NCBI GenBank assembly: GCA_026391915.1
Contig: JAPLCZ010000230.1
Coordinates: 1-37,549, forward strand
Length of the DNA: 37,549 bases
Reading direction: 5' to 3'
Source of the DNA: Bacteroidota bacterium
GTDB lineage: Bacteria > Bacteroidota > Bacteroidia > CAILMK01
Both the position numbers and the translations under genes were made by a program. The notes under the pieces are model-generated. The model was not told the DNA's origin. It was given only the letters and a program-made list of their open reading frames with translations, and did not search any database. Shown piece by piece: positions 1 through 11,200 of the stretch (its first letter is position 1; the number at the start of each line of letters is the position of its first letter).

Positions 1-154
1 TAACTTTTTCTACTTACACACTTTGAGGGATAGTACCCTCATATTATCAAATTATCACCTCCAAAAAAATTGGGTTTGAATAGTGCATGCCTCTTAACTT
101 CGTGTATTATTTCAAAACGTATTTCAATACAATCAAGAACACAAATTACTTAAC

Positions 155-388
155 ATGAACACAATTATTACAGGCAAAAGACTAATGCTTTGGGCAGCAT
201 TAGTAACAATCTTCACAACTAACATTTTTGCGCAAGCGCCTACATCAGCAATTAAAAACCAAAACGCTGCGGAATACAACCTCATTTACCTCCCAGAAAA
301 CTATGCTGCTGCTAAAGGTGGCGTGTACTTCGTCCACTTTATTGTGGGAGATAGGAGGGTAGTTGAGAGGGTGGTGATGGTGAGGTAG
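155..388 (+). CDS. 77-aa mini-protein: signal peptide joined to the C-terminal half of a T9SS type A sorting domain (probable deletion remnant)
   Basis: N-term MNTIITGKRLMLWAALVTIFTTNIFAQ looks like a signal peptide; C-term GGVYFVHFIVGDRRVVERVVMVR is nearly identical to the C-terminus of the 422-5446 gene (GGVYFVHFIVGDRRVVERVVMAR). Confidence 0.6.
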   Translation: MNTIITGKRLMLWAALVTIFTTNIFAQAPTSAIKNQNAAEYNLIYLPENYAAAKGGVYFVHFIVGDRRVVERVVMVR

Positions 389-499
389 AGAAATATTTTT
401 ATAAAAATTAAAATCAGAACAATGAAAACAATAATCTTAATTTTCCTTACATGCTTGGTTAGATTCACTACTTTAATTGCTTCGCCAATGAGTGGAATT

Positions 500-1800
500 T
501 ATACAATAAATCCTTCTGGCAGTGGAACTAAAAATTTTACATCTTTTACATCTGCAGTAAAAATGCTAAATGATAGTGGAGTGAATGGAGCTGTGTTTTT
601 TAATATTACTGATGGATACTACAATGAGCAGATTGAGATAAGCAAAATATCCGGTGCATCAGCTTCTAACACCATTACCTTTCAAAGCCAAAGCAAGGAC
701 AGCACTAAGGTAATTCTTGACTGGAAGAAAACCGGCTCCTAATCAGGGAAAAATTTCACCCTTCGACTGAAAGGTGCTATTTATTTTACTTTTAAACAGA
801 TGACAATTTCCAGGACTAAATCATCTTCTAATCAAAATTATGCAATGGTATTACAGATTGACAGCAGTTCAGGACATAACTATTTTTTAAATAATATAAT
901 ACACGGAATAAAGGGAGTAGCTTTCTCTGTCAATAAAAGCGACGTGATATACTCCGGTACTGATATAGATTCATATAATGTTTTTGACAATAATATAATC
1001 CGTTGTGGAGATTATGGGATATACTGGTCTGGTACAAGTACCAGTGGTACAGAAAAAGCAAATAAGTTTACCCGTAATTTAATTGACAGTTTTTGTTCAG
1101 GCAATAGATTTTATTATCAGAACCAATTTATATTTTCTGATAATATTATTAAATCAAATAATAATACTGGAACTGCATTATATATATCATATATTTTTAA
1201 TAGAAGCTTTATAACAGGTAATAAACTATATACAGGTGGAGATGCAAACGGGTTATATATATCCTATTGCGATGGCATTAAGGACAGTATTTATATTGCT
1301 AATAATATGATTTCAAATAAAAGTAAAAGTTCTTTTCCCGTGTATGCTTATAGTTCCAATAAATTGAATATTTACTTCAACAGTTTTCTCTACACAGGAA
1401 CCAGTTCATCAGGTTACTCCGCAATAATTTCTAATATCATTTCTTCTAATCCACAAAACAGATTTTACAACAATATATGTCATAATAGTTCGGGTGGTTA
1501 TGTAATTTCTTCTTATTACGGGATTACTACTTCAGATTATAACGACTATTATACTTCTGGTACAAAAATCGGCTATTGGAACGCGACAGTTTGCAATACC
1601 CTTTCAGATTGGAAGAGCACCTCGGGGCAGGATAAAAATTCTATTACCATAGACCCTTCTTTTTACTCTTCAGCTGATTTACATGTCAAGAAATTATTAC
1701 TTCGTAAAGCAAAATATTTAGCCACAGTCACCAAAGACATTGATGGTGATAACCGCAGTAAAACCACCCCTAACATTGGCGCAGATGAATTCGTCCCTTT
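500..1800 (+). repeat. Beta-helix module copy 1 (~430 aa) of an intragenic tandem duplication
   Basis: Shares with copy 2: DGYYNEQIEI, GASASNTITFQSQSKDSTKV, DSYNVFDNNII, RFYNNIC, DWK(S/T)TSGQDKNS, KDIDG...IGADE. Confidence 0.85.
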
Positions 1801-2136
1801 GTCAAACGATGCTGGTGTGTACAGCATAGACAGTCCTGTACAAGGTTTCTGTGCCGGAAAGAAAGCAGTTTATGCTACTTTGTTTAATAATGGCTCAAAT
1901 GCGATTACCTCTGTTACAGTAAAATGGATGGTAAATGGCACTTCTCAAACACCTTATGTATATTCAGGAAATATTGTTTCAGGCGGTACTGTTAAAGTAA
2001 AATTAGACACTTTTAATTTTACTTCCTCTAAAACTGTAATTTTAAAAGTATTTACCTCATCACCTAACGGCACAACAGACTCCGATAATTCAAATGATAC
2101 ATTAAACACATCATTATATTTTATTAGCAAAGGGTC

Positions 2137-3420
2137 ATTTACTATAGGTGGCATATCGCCGGACTTCAACACCTTTTCAAATGCTATTAATTATCTCAAC
2201 AAACAAGGTGTATGCGGTGCAGTTACTTTTAATATAAGAGATGGGTACTACAATGAACAAATCGAAATCGGAAGCATTAAGGGAGCCTCTGCATCTAATA
2301 CTATTACTTTTCAAAGCCAGAGTAAAGATAGTACTAAAGTAACTCTTGACTGGAAAAATACAGGTGCACCTTTTACAAAAAACTATACATTGCATATGAA
2401 AGGTGCAACTTATACCACTTTTAAGCATATAACCATTTCTAGAACAAAATCGGCAACCAATTTTGATTACATGCGTGTAGTACAAATTGATTCTGGTTGC
2501 GGATACAATATTTTTTTAAATAATAGATTATACTGTACTATTTTAAGCAGCACAGGTAATTACAGCGAAGTAATTTTGGCATCTAACGGGATAGATTCTT
2601 ATAATGTATTTGATAATAATATTATCCTTGGAGGTGGTAATAGTATAAGATGGGCCGGAAGTTCCAGCAGCTCTACCGAAAGGTCCAATAAGTTTACACA
2701 CAACCTTATTGACAGCTCTTATTTTGGTAGTATATTTTTTTATCAGGATGAGTTGGTGTTTTCTGAAAACGTGGTTAAGAACATTGTAAATGGTAGCGGA
2801 CTTTATTTATATTATATATTTAACAAAAGTATTATTAGCAAAAATAAAATTTATGTAACGGGGAATAACAATGGTTTAGGTTTTTTCTATTGTAACGGTT
2901 TAAAAGACAGTATATGTGTATTTAATAATATGATTTCTTCTAAGGACAGTAATTTATATCCTATTTCTTTTTACTATTCAAGTAACATGAATATTTATTT
3001 CAATAGTTTACTTAATGCCGGAATTAATAATGTAACAACCTGTGCAGAATTTTTTTATAAATCATCAGCTACACCCAATACAAGATTCTATAATAATATT
3101 TGTCAGAATAACGGGAAAGGAAATGCTATAGAATCCTATTACGGGTTAACCTCTTCTGATTATAATAACCTATATACATCAGGAACTGAATTTGGCTACT
3201 GGAATGGAACAAAATGTATTACTTTTTCTGATTGGAAGACTACTTCGGGGCAGGATAAGAACTCTCTCTCAATCCATTTGTTTTACCCATCGCGAAATGA
3301 TCTGCATACCAAGAATATATCACTTCGTAAAGGAAAATATATATTAACTGTACCTAAAGATATTGATGGTGAAGCACGGGATACTTCCTCGCCGTATATT
3401 GGTGCAGATGAATATTTCCC
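2137..3420 (+). repeat. Beta-helix module copy 2 (~430 aa) of an intragenic tandem duplication
   Basis: Collinear protein similarity to 500-1800, including DGYYNEQIEI and GASASNTITFQSQSKDSTKV. Confidence 0.85.
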
Positions 3421-5457
3421 TTCTAAGGTTGATGCAAGCGTTGATTCTATATTTTATTTGCAATATGGAACTACATGCGGGGACTCGAATACAACTATCA
3501 CTGTAAGAGTAGTAAACAATGGCACATCCAGCCTTAGCAATATCCCTATAAAAATGCTTGTCAACTCTAAGCTTATTGCAACAGATACGTTAATGGGTTC
3601 TCTGGCTGCTTATACCGATTCACTTTTTACATTTAAAACCAAGATAAACACATTTGCCTCCGGTACTTTAGATATAGCTTTACTTACAGATGTTACCGGA
3701 GATGGAGATCAAAGTAACGACACTATTAAACGTACTTATAAATTCATTACTCCCTCTACCATTTCATTTACAAAAGGCGTTTTTAATTGCTCACCTGGTA
3801 AATATAAGTTAGTTGCTACAGCTACATCATCTGCCGATACTATTTATTGGTTTAATTCCGGTTTAACATATGTTGCAACTGGTGATACTCTGAAAACTCC
3901 TTTTTTATCATCACCTACAGTGTATTATGCACAGGCAGGCGCTAAAAGATATAACCCTGGTCTCAAAAACTATAAATCCACCGGCGGGTTCTATTCGACT
4001 ACTACATATAACTACGGAACCGTGTTTGATGCTATTAAAAATTTCTATCTTGAGTCTGTAAATGTGTATTATACAGGTAGCGGACAAATAACAGTTAATC
4101 TTATAGATAAATCAGGGAAATTGATTGCATACAAAACAATTTCAGTAACCAAGACATCATCTTTTAAATCGATAACAATTCCACTGAATTTCTATATTCT
4201 GGCAGATACTGGATATATTATTCATACATACGGCTCTACTGTATCCACTATGTATTTTAGCACAGGGGCATCTTATCCCTATTATGCAGGCAATCTTATG
4301 AAAATTACAGGTTCTAATTATGCCACAGGTAGTACTAACTATTTTTATACTTATAACTGGGTTGTGACCAACACTAATAGAAACTGCCCTTCTTCAATGA
4401 GAATGGTGAAAGCTGATGTGGCAGGATTAAAAGCATCTTTTTACTATAAAGCTAATTGCAGCAATAATTCGGTAACCCTTTATGATACTTCAGTACTCGG
4501 AGGTTCACAATATGCTAGCAGAAAATGGGATTTTGGTGATGGAGGAAAAGATACAGCAAAAAATCCTTTACATTCTTACTCCGGTAGTGGGCCTTTTAAA
4601 GTAACACTTATTATTACCACTAAAGCCGGTTGCCTCGACAGCATTAGTTATAATATTAGTTTTGGCAAGGCTCCCGTGCCTTCCTTTACGGACAGTTCTT
4701 CCTGCTTAAAAAACCCGGTATTTTTCAAAGACTCCTCTGTGATTAATGGAATTAGTGCTACCTATTTATGGAGTTTTGGCGATGGCAAAACAGATACATT
4801 GCAGAATCCTTCGCATACTTATGCATCTTCTGGTAGCCAAACTGTTTCTTTGACGATTACCAACAATCAAGGTTGCAGCGCTGTAAAATCTAAAATGATA
4901 TATGTAGATGCAAACCCTAATGCTTCATTTATTAAAACTGCTCACTCTGTTAATACATATACTTTTACTCCTGCTGATACTGGTTACTCCAGTTACTTCT
5001 GGGATTTTGGAGATAGTACCTCTTCTACCTCTGTAAGTTCTACACATTCGTATACCACCCTAGGGAAATTTACTGTAAAACTGAAAGTGGACAACGGCAA
5101 GGGTTGCAGTGATTCATCTAATGTTTCTATATCTGTAATTACAGGATTAATAAGCATCATAGAAAACAATTTCACTGCGAGTATCTTCCCAAATCCTTTC
5201 TCAGAATCCACCAATATCCACTACGCCATCACACAAAGAAATCATGTAAAAATTTACATAACTGATGTACTTGGCAGAACAGTTTGCACCTTAACGGATG
5301 CAAACCAAAGTGCTGGAGAATACTCTTTAGACTTGCCATGTTTTGAAAACGTGGCAAGTCTGGGTATGGCAGTAGGCGGCGTGTACTTCGTTCACTTTAT
5401 TGTTGGCGATAGGAGAGTAGTAGAGAGGGTGGTAATGGCGAGGTAAACAGAAACTTT

Positions 5458-6789
5458 TTACTCATGCCTTAAAGATTCAATAGGGTCTTGCATGGCAGCT
5501 TTGCGGGCTGGTGCAATCCCGAAAATAATCCCTGTGGCAACTGCCACACAAAAACTAATGATAATACTCATGGGCGTAATAATAGTGAATATATTGTTGA
5601 GTTTACTGATAGATTTTGCTGTTGCTACTCCAATGATAATCCCGGCAATACCACCCATTACGCTAATCAATATTGCCTCTGAAAGGAACTGATAGACTAC
5701 ATCTTTCTTGGTAGCTCCAAGTGCCAGACGAATCCCAATTTCTTTTAACCTCTCCATCACAGAAACCAGCATAATATTCATGATGCCAATTCCACCTACC
5801 AACAAAGAAATTCCTGCAATAAAACCAAGGGTATAACTAAAAGTTTTCTTAGTACTTTCTTGTTGCCGCAGTTGGTCTTGTGGTATGTTGATTTCAAAAT
5901 CTGTAACACCCGTGTGCCTCCTTTTCAGTATGGCACTTATTACTTCAGCCGCCGCAGGTAGGTTCTCTGCTTCATCCACTTGCACTATTAATTTATCTAT
6001 TTGGTTATAGCCTTTGTCTTCCTCTGGCGTTGGGGTTTCTTCGTCGTCATTGTTTTGGTTAAAGGTGTGTTTGGTAATTAAAGAACGATTTTTAACCCGC
6101 AACAAATGTGTAGTAATGGGGATGAAAATATCCATATTATTATCTCTAATTCCCAACTCTGTTGCAATTGATTTTGTTACGTTTCTATCTTCCAAAATCC
6201 CCACTACAGTAAACCACGTATTGCCGCATTTTATCTTTCTACCAATTGGGGCATCGCTGCTAAAAAATTTAGTTTGCACCCCTTTGCCAATCACACAAAC
6301 AGGGGTGGCGTTTTGTAATTGGTATTCATCAAAAATCTTCCCCTCAATCAGTTTAATATTATAGATGGAAAAGTATGGGATAGAAACCCCAACCAAATGG
6401 GTTCTTGCACCAATGCCTTTGCGCAAAGAGAACTTCTCAACATCCACCTCTGCACTCACATTAATAATATTTGGGATGACGGAATGGATAGCTTCTCCAT
6501 CCGCAATACAGAGCCCAAGAGAGCCTTCTTTCTTCTCCTTTTTTCCGGATTGTTTGTCTTCCTTTTTCTGGTTATTATTTTCCTTTGGCTTTTGCTTAAT
6601 GATGATATTATTTGAGCCTACTAGTTTTATTTGAGTAAGAATTTCCTGCTCTGTACCCCGCCCTATTGCAAGCATAGTTATTACACTTGCTACCCCGAAA
6701 ATAATCCCAAGGGCAGTGAGGATGGTGCGTAGTTTATTATGCAGCAATGCCTCTAACGCTATCCTTAAATTAAATAAAAACCTTTGCAT
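5458..6789 (-). CDS. ABC transporter permease, FtsX/MacB family (permease only, no ATPase domain)
   Basis: N-term FNLRIALEALLHNKLRTILTALGIIFGVASVITMLAIGRGTEQEI and C-term GGIGIMNIMLVSVMERLKEIGIRLALGATKKDVVYQFLSEAILIS are typical MacB_PCD/FtsX sequences; no Walker A motif. Confidence 0.93.
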   Translation of the reverse strand: MQRFLFNLRIALEALLHNKLRTILTALGIIFGVASVITMLAIGRGTEQEILTQIKLVGSNNIIIKQKPKENNNQKKEDKQSGKKEKKEGSLGLCIADGEAIHSVIPNIINVSAEVDVEKFSLRKGIGARTHLVGVSIPYFSIYNIKLIEGKIFDEYQLQNATPVCVIGKGVQTKFFSSDAPIGRKIKCGNTWFTVVGILEDRNVTKSIATELGIRDNNMDIFIPITTHLLRVKNRSLITKHTFNQNNDDEETPTPEEDKGYNQIDKLIVQVDEAENLPAAAEVISAILKRRHTGVTDFEINIPQDQLRQQESTKKTFSYTLGFIAGISLLVGGIGIMNIMLVSVMERLKEIGIRLALGATKKDVVYQFLSEAILISVMGGIAGIIIGVATAKSISKLNNIFTIITPMSIIISFCVAVATGIIFGIAPARKAAMQDPIESLRHE

Positions 6790-6801
6790 TACTCTGTTGG
6801 G

Positions 6802-8151
6802 TTAATCAATATAAAACATCATATCGTCAGAGCCTTTATCACTTTTCTTTTTGGGTTTATCCGGCACTTTTACCCGCTTTGGCTTTTTAGGTTTCTGGCT
6901 TGGTGATAGGAAAACCATCTTTAATTTATCAGCATCCGCTGGGGTATTTAGGTAAACTATTTCATTCTTTTTTAAACCCACCTGAATCCATGCATCATCA
7001 CTGCCTGCGCCACCTACTACTACTTCTTGTTTGATAATTGAGCCGCCATCATCTTTAAAAACATAATTCAAAGTATCGCTGCCATGCAATGCATCCAAAG
7101 GTATATGTACCGCATTTTTTACAGTTTGAATGATGATGGTACTACTTGTAGTCATAGCAGGCCGGAGGAGGGTATCTTGTTCTTCAAGTTGAATCATCAC
7201 TTCAAAAACCTTAGCGTCATTATTAGGTAATTGCTCACCAATATTGGCAACCGAAGTTACTTTGCCATGATATTTTTTATCAGGGAAGGCATCCACCCCA
7301 ATCACTACAGCTTGCCCCATTTTAACTTTGCTGATGTCCACTTCGTTTACATAAGTTTGGGTTACCATTACTGATAAATCAGGCAGGGTGGCTACCGTTG
7401 GGTCCCATGCACCAATGCTACTTCCTACTTTCAGTTTTTGTCCGTTCCAGTTCTTTTTATAAATCAGCATTCCGCTTTTTGGTGCATTGATAACGAACTC
7501 GTCAAGCAGCTTACTCATCTGGTCATATTTACTTTTTTGTTGAGAAAGAGTGGCTGCAATTTCCTGCATTTTTGCCTGAGTTTGTTGGGTTTTAAGAATA
7601 TAGTTTTTTTGTTCCTGTGCCCAAGTTCTCTTTGCTTTTTCTACTTCAATCTCCGCTTGCCTTATAGTTGCAGGAGGCTCATATTTACTTTGTTTTAAGA
7701 TGAGTTCCTTTTCCTCCACACCAAATTTAAGGTTCAGTAATTCATCTCTTAGTTTCCGCAATTCCAATGTGGTATCCAACCTTGTTTGCGTGTATTGAGA
7801 TTCTATTTTGCTGAGCTCAGTATTTAAATCTTTTAGTTTATTACTGATTTCACTGCGGTCAAGGGTGGCTACATAATCCCCTTCCTTCACCACAGTTCCT
7901 TCTGCAATAAGGTCTGTTATTTTTACATTCCAAACTCCGGCTTGCCGTAAGCCAGCAGGACCTTTTATGTCTTCAGAATTCAATGCTTGTAATTCACCCG
8001 TTGTGGTTACTGCAATTTGAAATTCACCTTGCTTTACGGGAACCTTTAGCAAAGTATCTTTTTTAACAGCTTTAGTTTTCAGAATATAAAATGCTGTAGC
8101 AAGAATAAGGATTCCTCCTGCGGCAAGTAATAGTTTTCGTGTTGTAGTCAT
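6802..8151 (-). CDS. HlyD/MacA-like efflux periplasmic adaptor subunit
   Basis: N-terminal TM, barrel-sandwich half (VPVKQGEFQIAVTTTGELQALN), coiled-coil hairpin, and membrane-proximal region; 12 nt upstream of the permease on the same strand. Confidence 0.88.
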   Translation of the reverse strand: MTTTRKLLLAAGGILILATAFYILKTKAVKKDTLLKVPVKQGEFQIAVTTTGELQALNSEDIKGPAGLRQAGVWNVKITDLIAEGTVVKEGDYVATLDRSEISNKLKDLNTELSKIESQYTQTRLDTTLELRKLRDELLNLKFGVEEKELILKQSKYEPPATIRQAEIEVEKAKRTWAQEQKNYILKTQQTQAKMQEIAATLSQQKSKYDQMSKLLDEFVINAPKSGMLIYKKNWNGQKLKVGSSIGAWDPTVATLPDLSVMVTQTYVNEVDISKVKMGQAVVIGVDAFPDKKYHGKVTSVANIGEQLPNNDAKVFEVMIQLEEQDTLLRPAMTTSSTIIIQTVKNAVHIPLDALHGSDTLNYVFKDDGGSIIKQEVVVGGAGSDDAWIQVGLKKNEIVYLNTPADADKLKMVFLSPSQKPKKPKRVKVPDKPKKKSDKGSDDMMFYID

Positions 8152-8168
8152 ATTGATAAATGAATGCA

Positions 8169-8201
8169 GTTTTCAAAGGTAGTAAATACCTTTTTGAAAA
8201 C
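8169..8201. promoter_or_regulatory. Inverted repeat overlapping a TAnnTTTG-type -7 box (TACCTTTG, minus strand, 8174-8181) upstream of the adaptor gene
   Basis: gttttcaaaggta-gtaaa-tacctttttgaaaac: arms complementary apart from a 2-nt bulge; no clear -33 TTG. Confidence 0.4.
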
Positions 8202-8218
8202 TAAACTCTTTTAAAACA

Positions 8219-8248
8219 AGCAGCCCCGAACTAAAGTTCGGGGCTGCT
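8219..8248 (-). terminator. Intrinsic terminator downstream of the 8274-13859 gene
   Basis: Perfect 14-bp inverted repeat agcagccccgaact-aa-agttcggggctgct; minus strand continues with ttgttttaaaa. Confidence 0.8.
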
Positions 8249-8273
8249 GAAAAATTTATGTATTGAGGGTTGG

Positions 8274-11200
8274 TTACCTTGCTATGGTTACCGTACCACG
8301 TTTAACGCCAGATTTATCACCTTTTGTTTTTCCAATTAAATCAAAATGGATTATCCAATAATAGGTTCCAGATGGGCACTCAACACCGGTATTATTTACC
8401 TGTCCGTTCCAGTCTTTTGATTTATCATCACCAGCAAAAACCTTTTCACCCCAGCGGTTATAGATTTCAATATTATAGGTTTTTTCACCTACAACTTTAG
8501 GGTCAAATACATCATTTTGTCCATCACCATTAGGAGTCATAATATTCCATGGTTGGAAATCAGTAATGCATCTTACGAATTTACTTATAGTATCCTCGCA
8601 TCCAGATTCGGTAATTGCCTTAAGTTTAATTTGGAAACGGAATTCCTTTTTGTCTTTACTATTATCAATTGGCACTTCGCTTTCAAACTGATGCTTAACC
8701 ACATTAGTGTCATTTACAGTAATGGTGTTGGTAGCTGTTTGGCTGATGTACGTCCACTGATAGCGAACGCAGTCTGGGCAACTATCTTGTGATTTATTCT
8801 TGAAGTAGAATTCACAATGGTCAGCACCCGTTATTGAGTCAACAATAAAGTCTGCATGTGCTGATTCAACCAATACTTGGCGTGTAATAATTGAATCGCC
8901 GCAATGAAGAGTTTTGCCTCTTAAGAGTACTGTATATACACCGGGTTTAGTATAAATATGTGCAACAGAATCTTTGGCAGTTATAGATGGGCTACCATCT
9001 CCCATATCCCAAGTAAAGCTTTCGTAAACAGTACGGCTCTTAGTAAATGCTTTAAGTTTTACTGGCTCACCAGGACAAACTGCTGTATCTCCTTTCATGC
9101 TAAATACATCCCTTCTATAAACTGTTATATTGATTACAGTATCACTAGCATGTGGCCATGTGGCAGAGCATAATTGCTTGGTACCTGTATGTAGATTAAA
9201 GATAGAATCGGACTGAGTGAGGTATAGTGGGAACACACTACTATCTAAGTTTTTCGCACTATCCTTAGGATCTAGATGGGTATAAGTTAGGTAAACAAAG
9301 CTATCAGTACTTACAGTATTTTGGCTGGTTCCATCACTCTTATTCCATAGATAGCTGGCGGTTTTATTTAACTCATGATTACGCACTTTAAGTGTGAATG
9401 GTAAACAACCTTTGTAATCTCCTACAACATTAAATTTAGGATGTGGTCCTGCTACTATCAGATATTTTTTACGGAGAAGAGAATCATTGCAACTACGCAA
9501 CGTGGTTATCTTAGCAAACATATCAAAAGTGTCATTACGGGTATAAGTAAATGCCAAGGTATCTGCCTGCAATGAGGTTCTTGTTATGTTTGGTCTACCA
9601 TCACCTTGGTTCCAAACCCAAGTAGTAATGCTATCAAAAATAATTACAGTATCTTTAATACAAGGTACATTTTTCTTCTTAATAACATCATAGCAGCTGC
9701 CTATATATTTGTCTTTATATGCAAATACATTCTTACGCTTTTTAGGGAATTGATAAGTACCAACTCCTAATGAGATATCAGTGCTATCAATAATAGTTAC
9801 CAGTACAGGTGCACAATAGTTAATGGTATCGCGTAGGTATTTAACGCTAAACTTAGGTTGTACTTTAATTATTTTAACAAAGTTTTTGCGTTGGGTATGT
9901 ACCACACAACCATTACTATCTGTGGTAATCATCCTTACTGTATAAACACCGGGTTGCTTATAGGTATGTGCTACATGCAAGCCTGTGGCAAGAGGGGAGC
10001 CATCTCCAAAATCCCATCTAACAGGCTCTTCACGTCTGTAATTTTTTCCTAATTTCCAGTTACGGTCAATGCTCTTTCTTACAGAGTCGGGCCAGAAAAT
10101 AGGAATAGAATCAAACCTATCCCAAGGGTTAAAAGGAATTACAGAACCCGAAACTGGGTTTGTACTATTCTCCCAAATACCAGATCTTGGCTGGTTTAAT
10201 CCATCATAAAGAATGGCAGTGTTCACAGGGTCTAAACTAAAGTACCTAACAGTACCATTAAAATGTACGGTGCTATTTAAGCAACTTACAGAGTCAGGAG
10301 AAGTGAAGAATGCAAGGTGACCATTAATAATTCTATAGTCCACTTGGTTTACTGTACATCCATCAATATTTCCCTCACTAATAGAGAGCTTATAAACACC
10401 AGGATAGGGTAGTTTAAAGTGTACAGTATCATGTCCGTTTGCTTTGCCTTTGGTGTAATGGTCATCCCATTTAGGGTCACTAAGGTCAAGGATAAGGATA
10501 CTATCTTTTATAGCCACTGGCTTCTTAGCTGTAAAAATTGTAATAGGATACTGGCAACTAAAATCTAAAGCTTGTGCTCTAGCATCCTTAGGGTCAATAG
10601 TGGCAGAGCCAGTTTTGTTTAAAGAAATAATCTCTGCCTTAGTTAGGTATAATGAGTTGCCAAATAAAGGTAAGTTTTGGCTGGTAGCCTTCCCTGTGGT
10701 AGGGTCTATATAATCATACTTAAAGTACACAGTATCACCACCACCAAATTTTGGTATGTAAACAATATCTTTAGTAGAAGTAATATCAGCTTGGTCAGAG
10801 TAATTATTACTTAGTGAAACTTCATTAGGCCAAAATGGTACGCTATAGTAATAATCATTAGCATCAAATCCACCCACGCTACCTGTATTTTCTTCCCTTG
10901 AAATATCATAATGGAAAGAAGTAATAAAGGTTTGATTGGTATCTACAGGGGCTACACTAATTGTGGCTGCGGGTGAATATTTTGCTGTATCATTACTACA
11001 TATCCTGCCTGATAAAGCCACTGGGCTTTGGGTTATATCATATTCTTCATTCCACCATTTTTTTGGATAGCTTTTGCTACCATCAGTGAGGGCTCCAATG
11101 GAAGTTTGAGTTGGGTCATAGTTTACTACAGGTTTTAACTGTACTCGTGTGGCAGAATCTATTACGCTTACCCGCGGCTCAAGTTTGTTAAAGCAAATAT

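Larger units (their letters stand above)
422..5446 (+). pseudogene. Large secreted adhesin: two parallel beta-helix-like repeats, CARDB-like linkers, PKD domains and a T9SS type A sorting domain; interrupted by an in-frame TAA at 740-742
   Basis: ORFs 422-742 and 800-5446 are in the same frame (378 nt = 126 codons apart). Residues after the TAA (SGKNFTLRLKGAIYFTFKQMTISRTKS) align with the second repeat (TKNYTLHMKGATYTTFKHITISRTKS). The signal peptide is only in the first ORF, the type A CTD (IFPNPFSESTNIHYAI...GGVYFVHF) only in the second. PKD motifs WDFGDGGKDTAKNPLHSY, WSFGDGKTDTLQNPSHTY, WDFGDSTSSTS. Confidence 0.8.

Noticed and set aside
24-41. Short hairpin tgaggg-atagta-ccctca near the left edge
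   Set aside because: Only a 6-bp stem, and the upstream gene is not visible; could be a terminator remnant but not supportable.
2177-2485. Minus-strand Cys-rich 102-aa ORF inside the beta-helix gene
   Set aside because: Antisense to a strongly conserved repeat module; no domain support.
6014-6634. Plus-strand ORFs opposite the permease gene
   Set aside because: Antisense of a conserved FtsX/MacB-like coding region; no family signature or start context.
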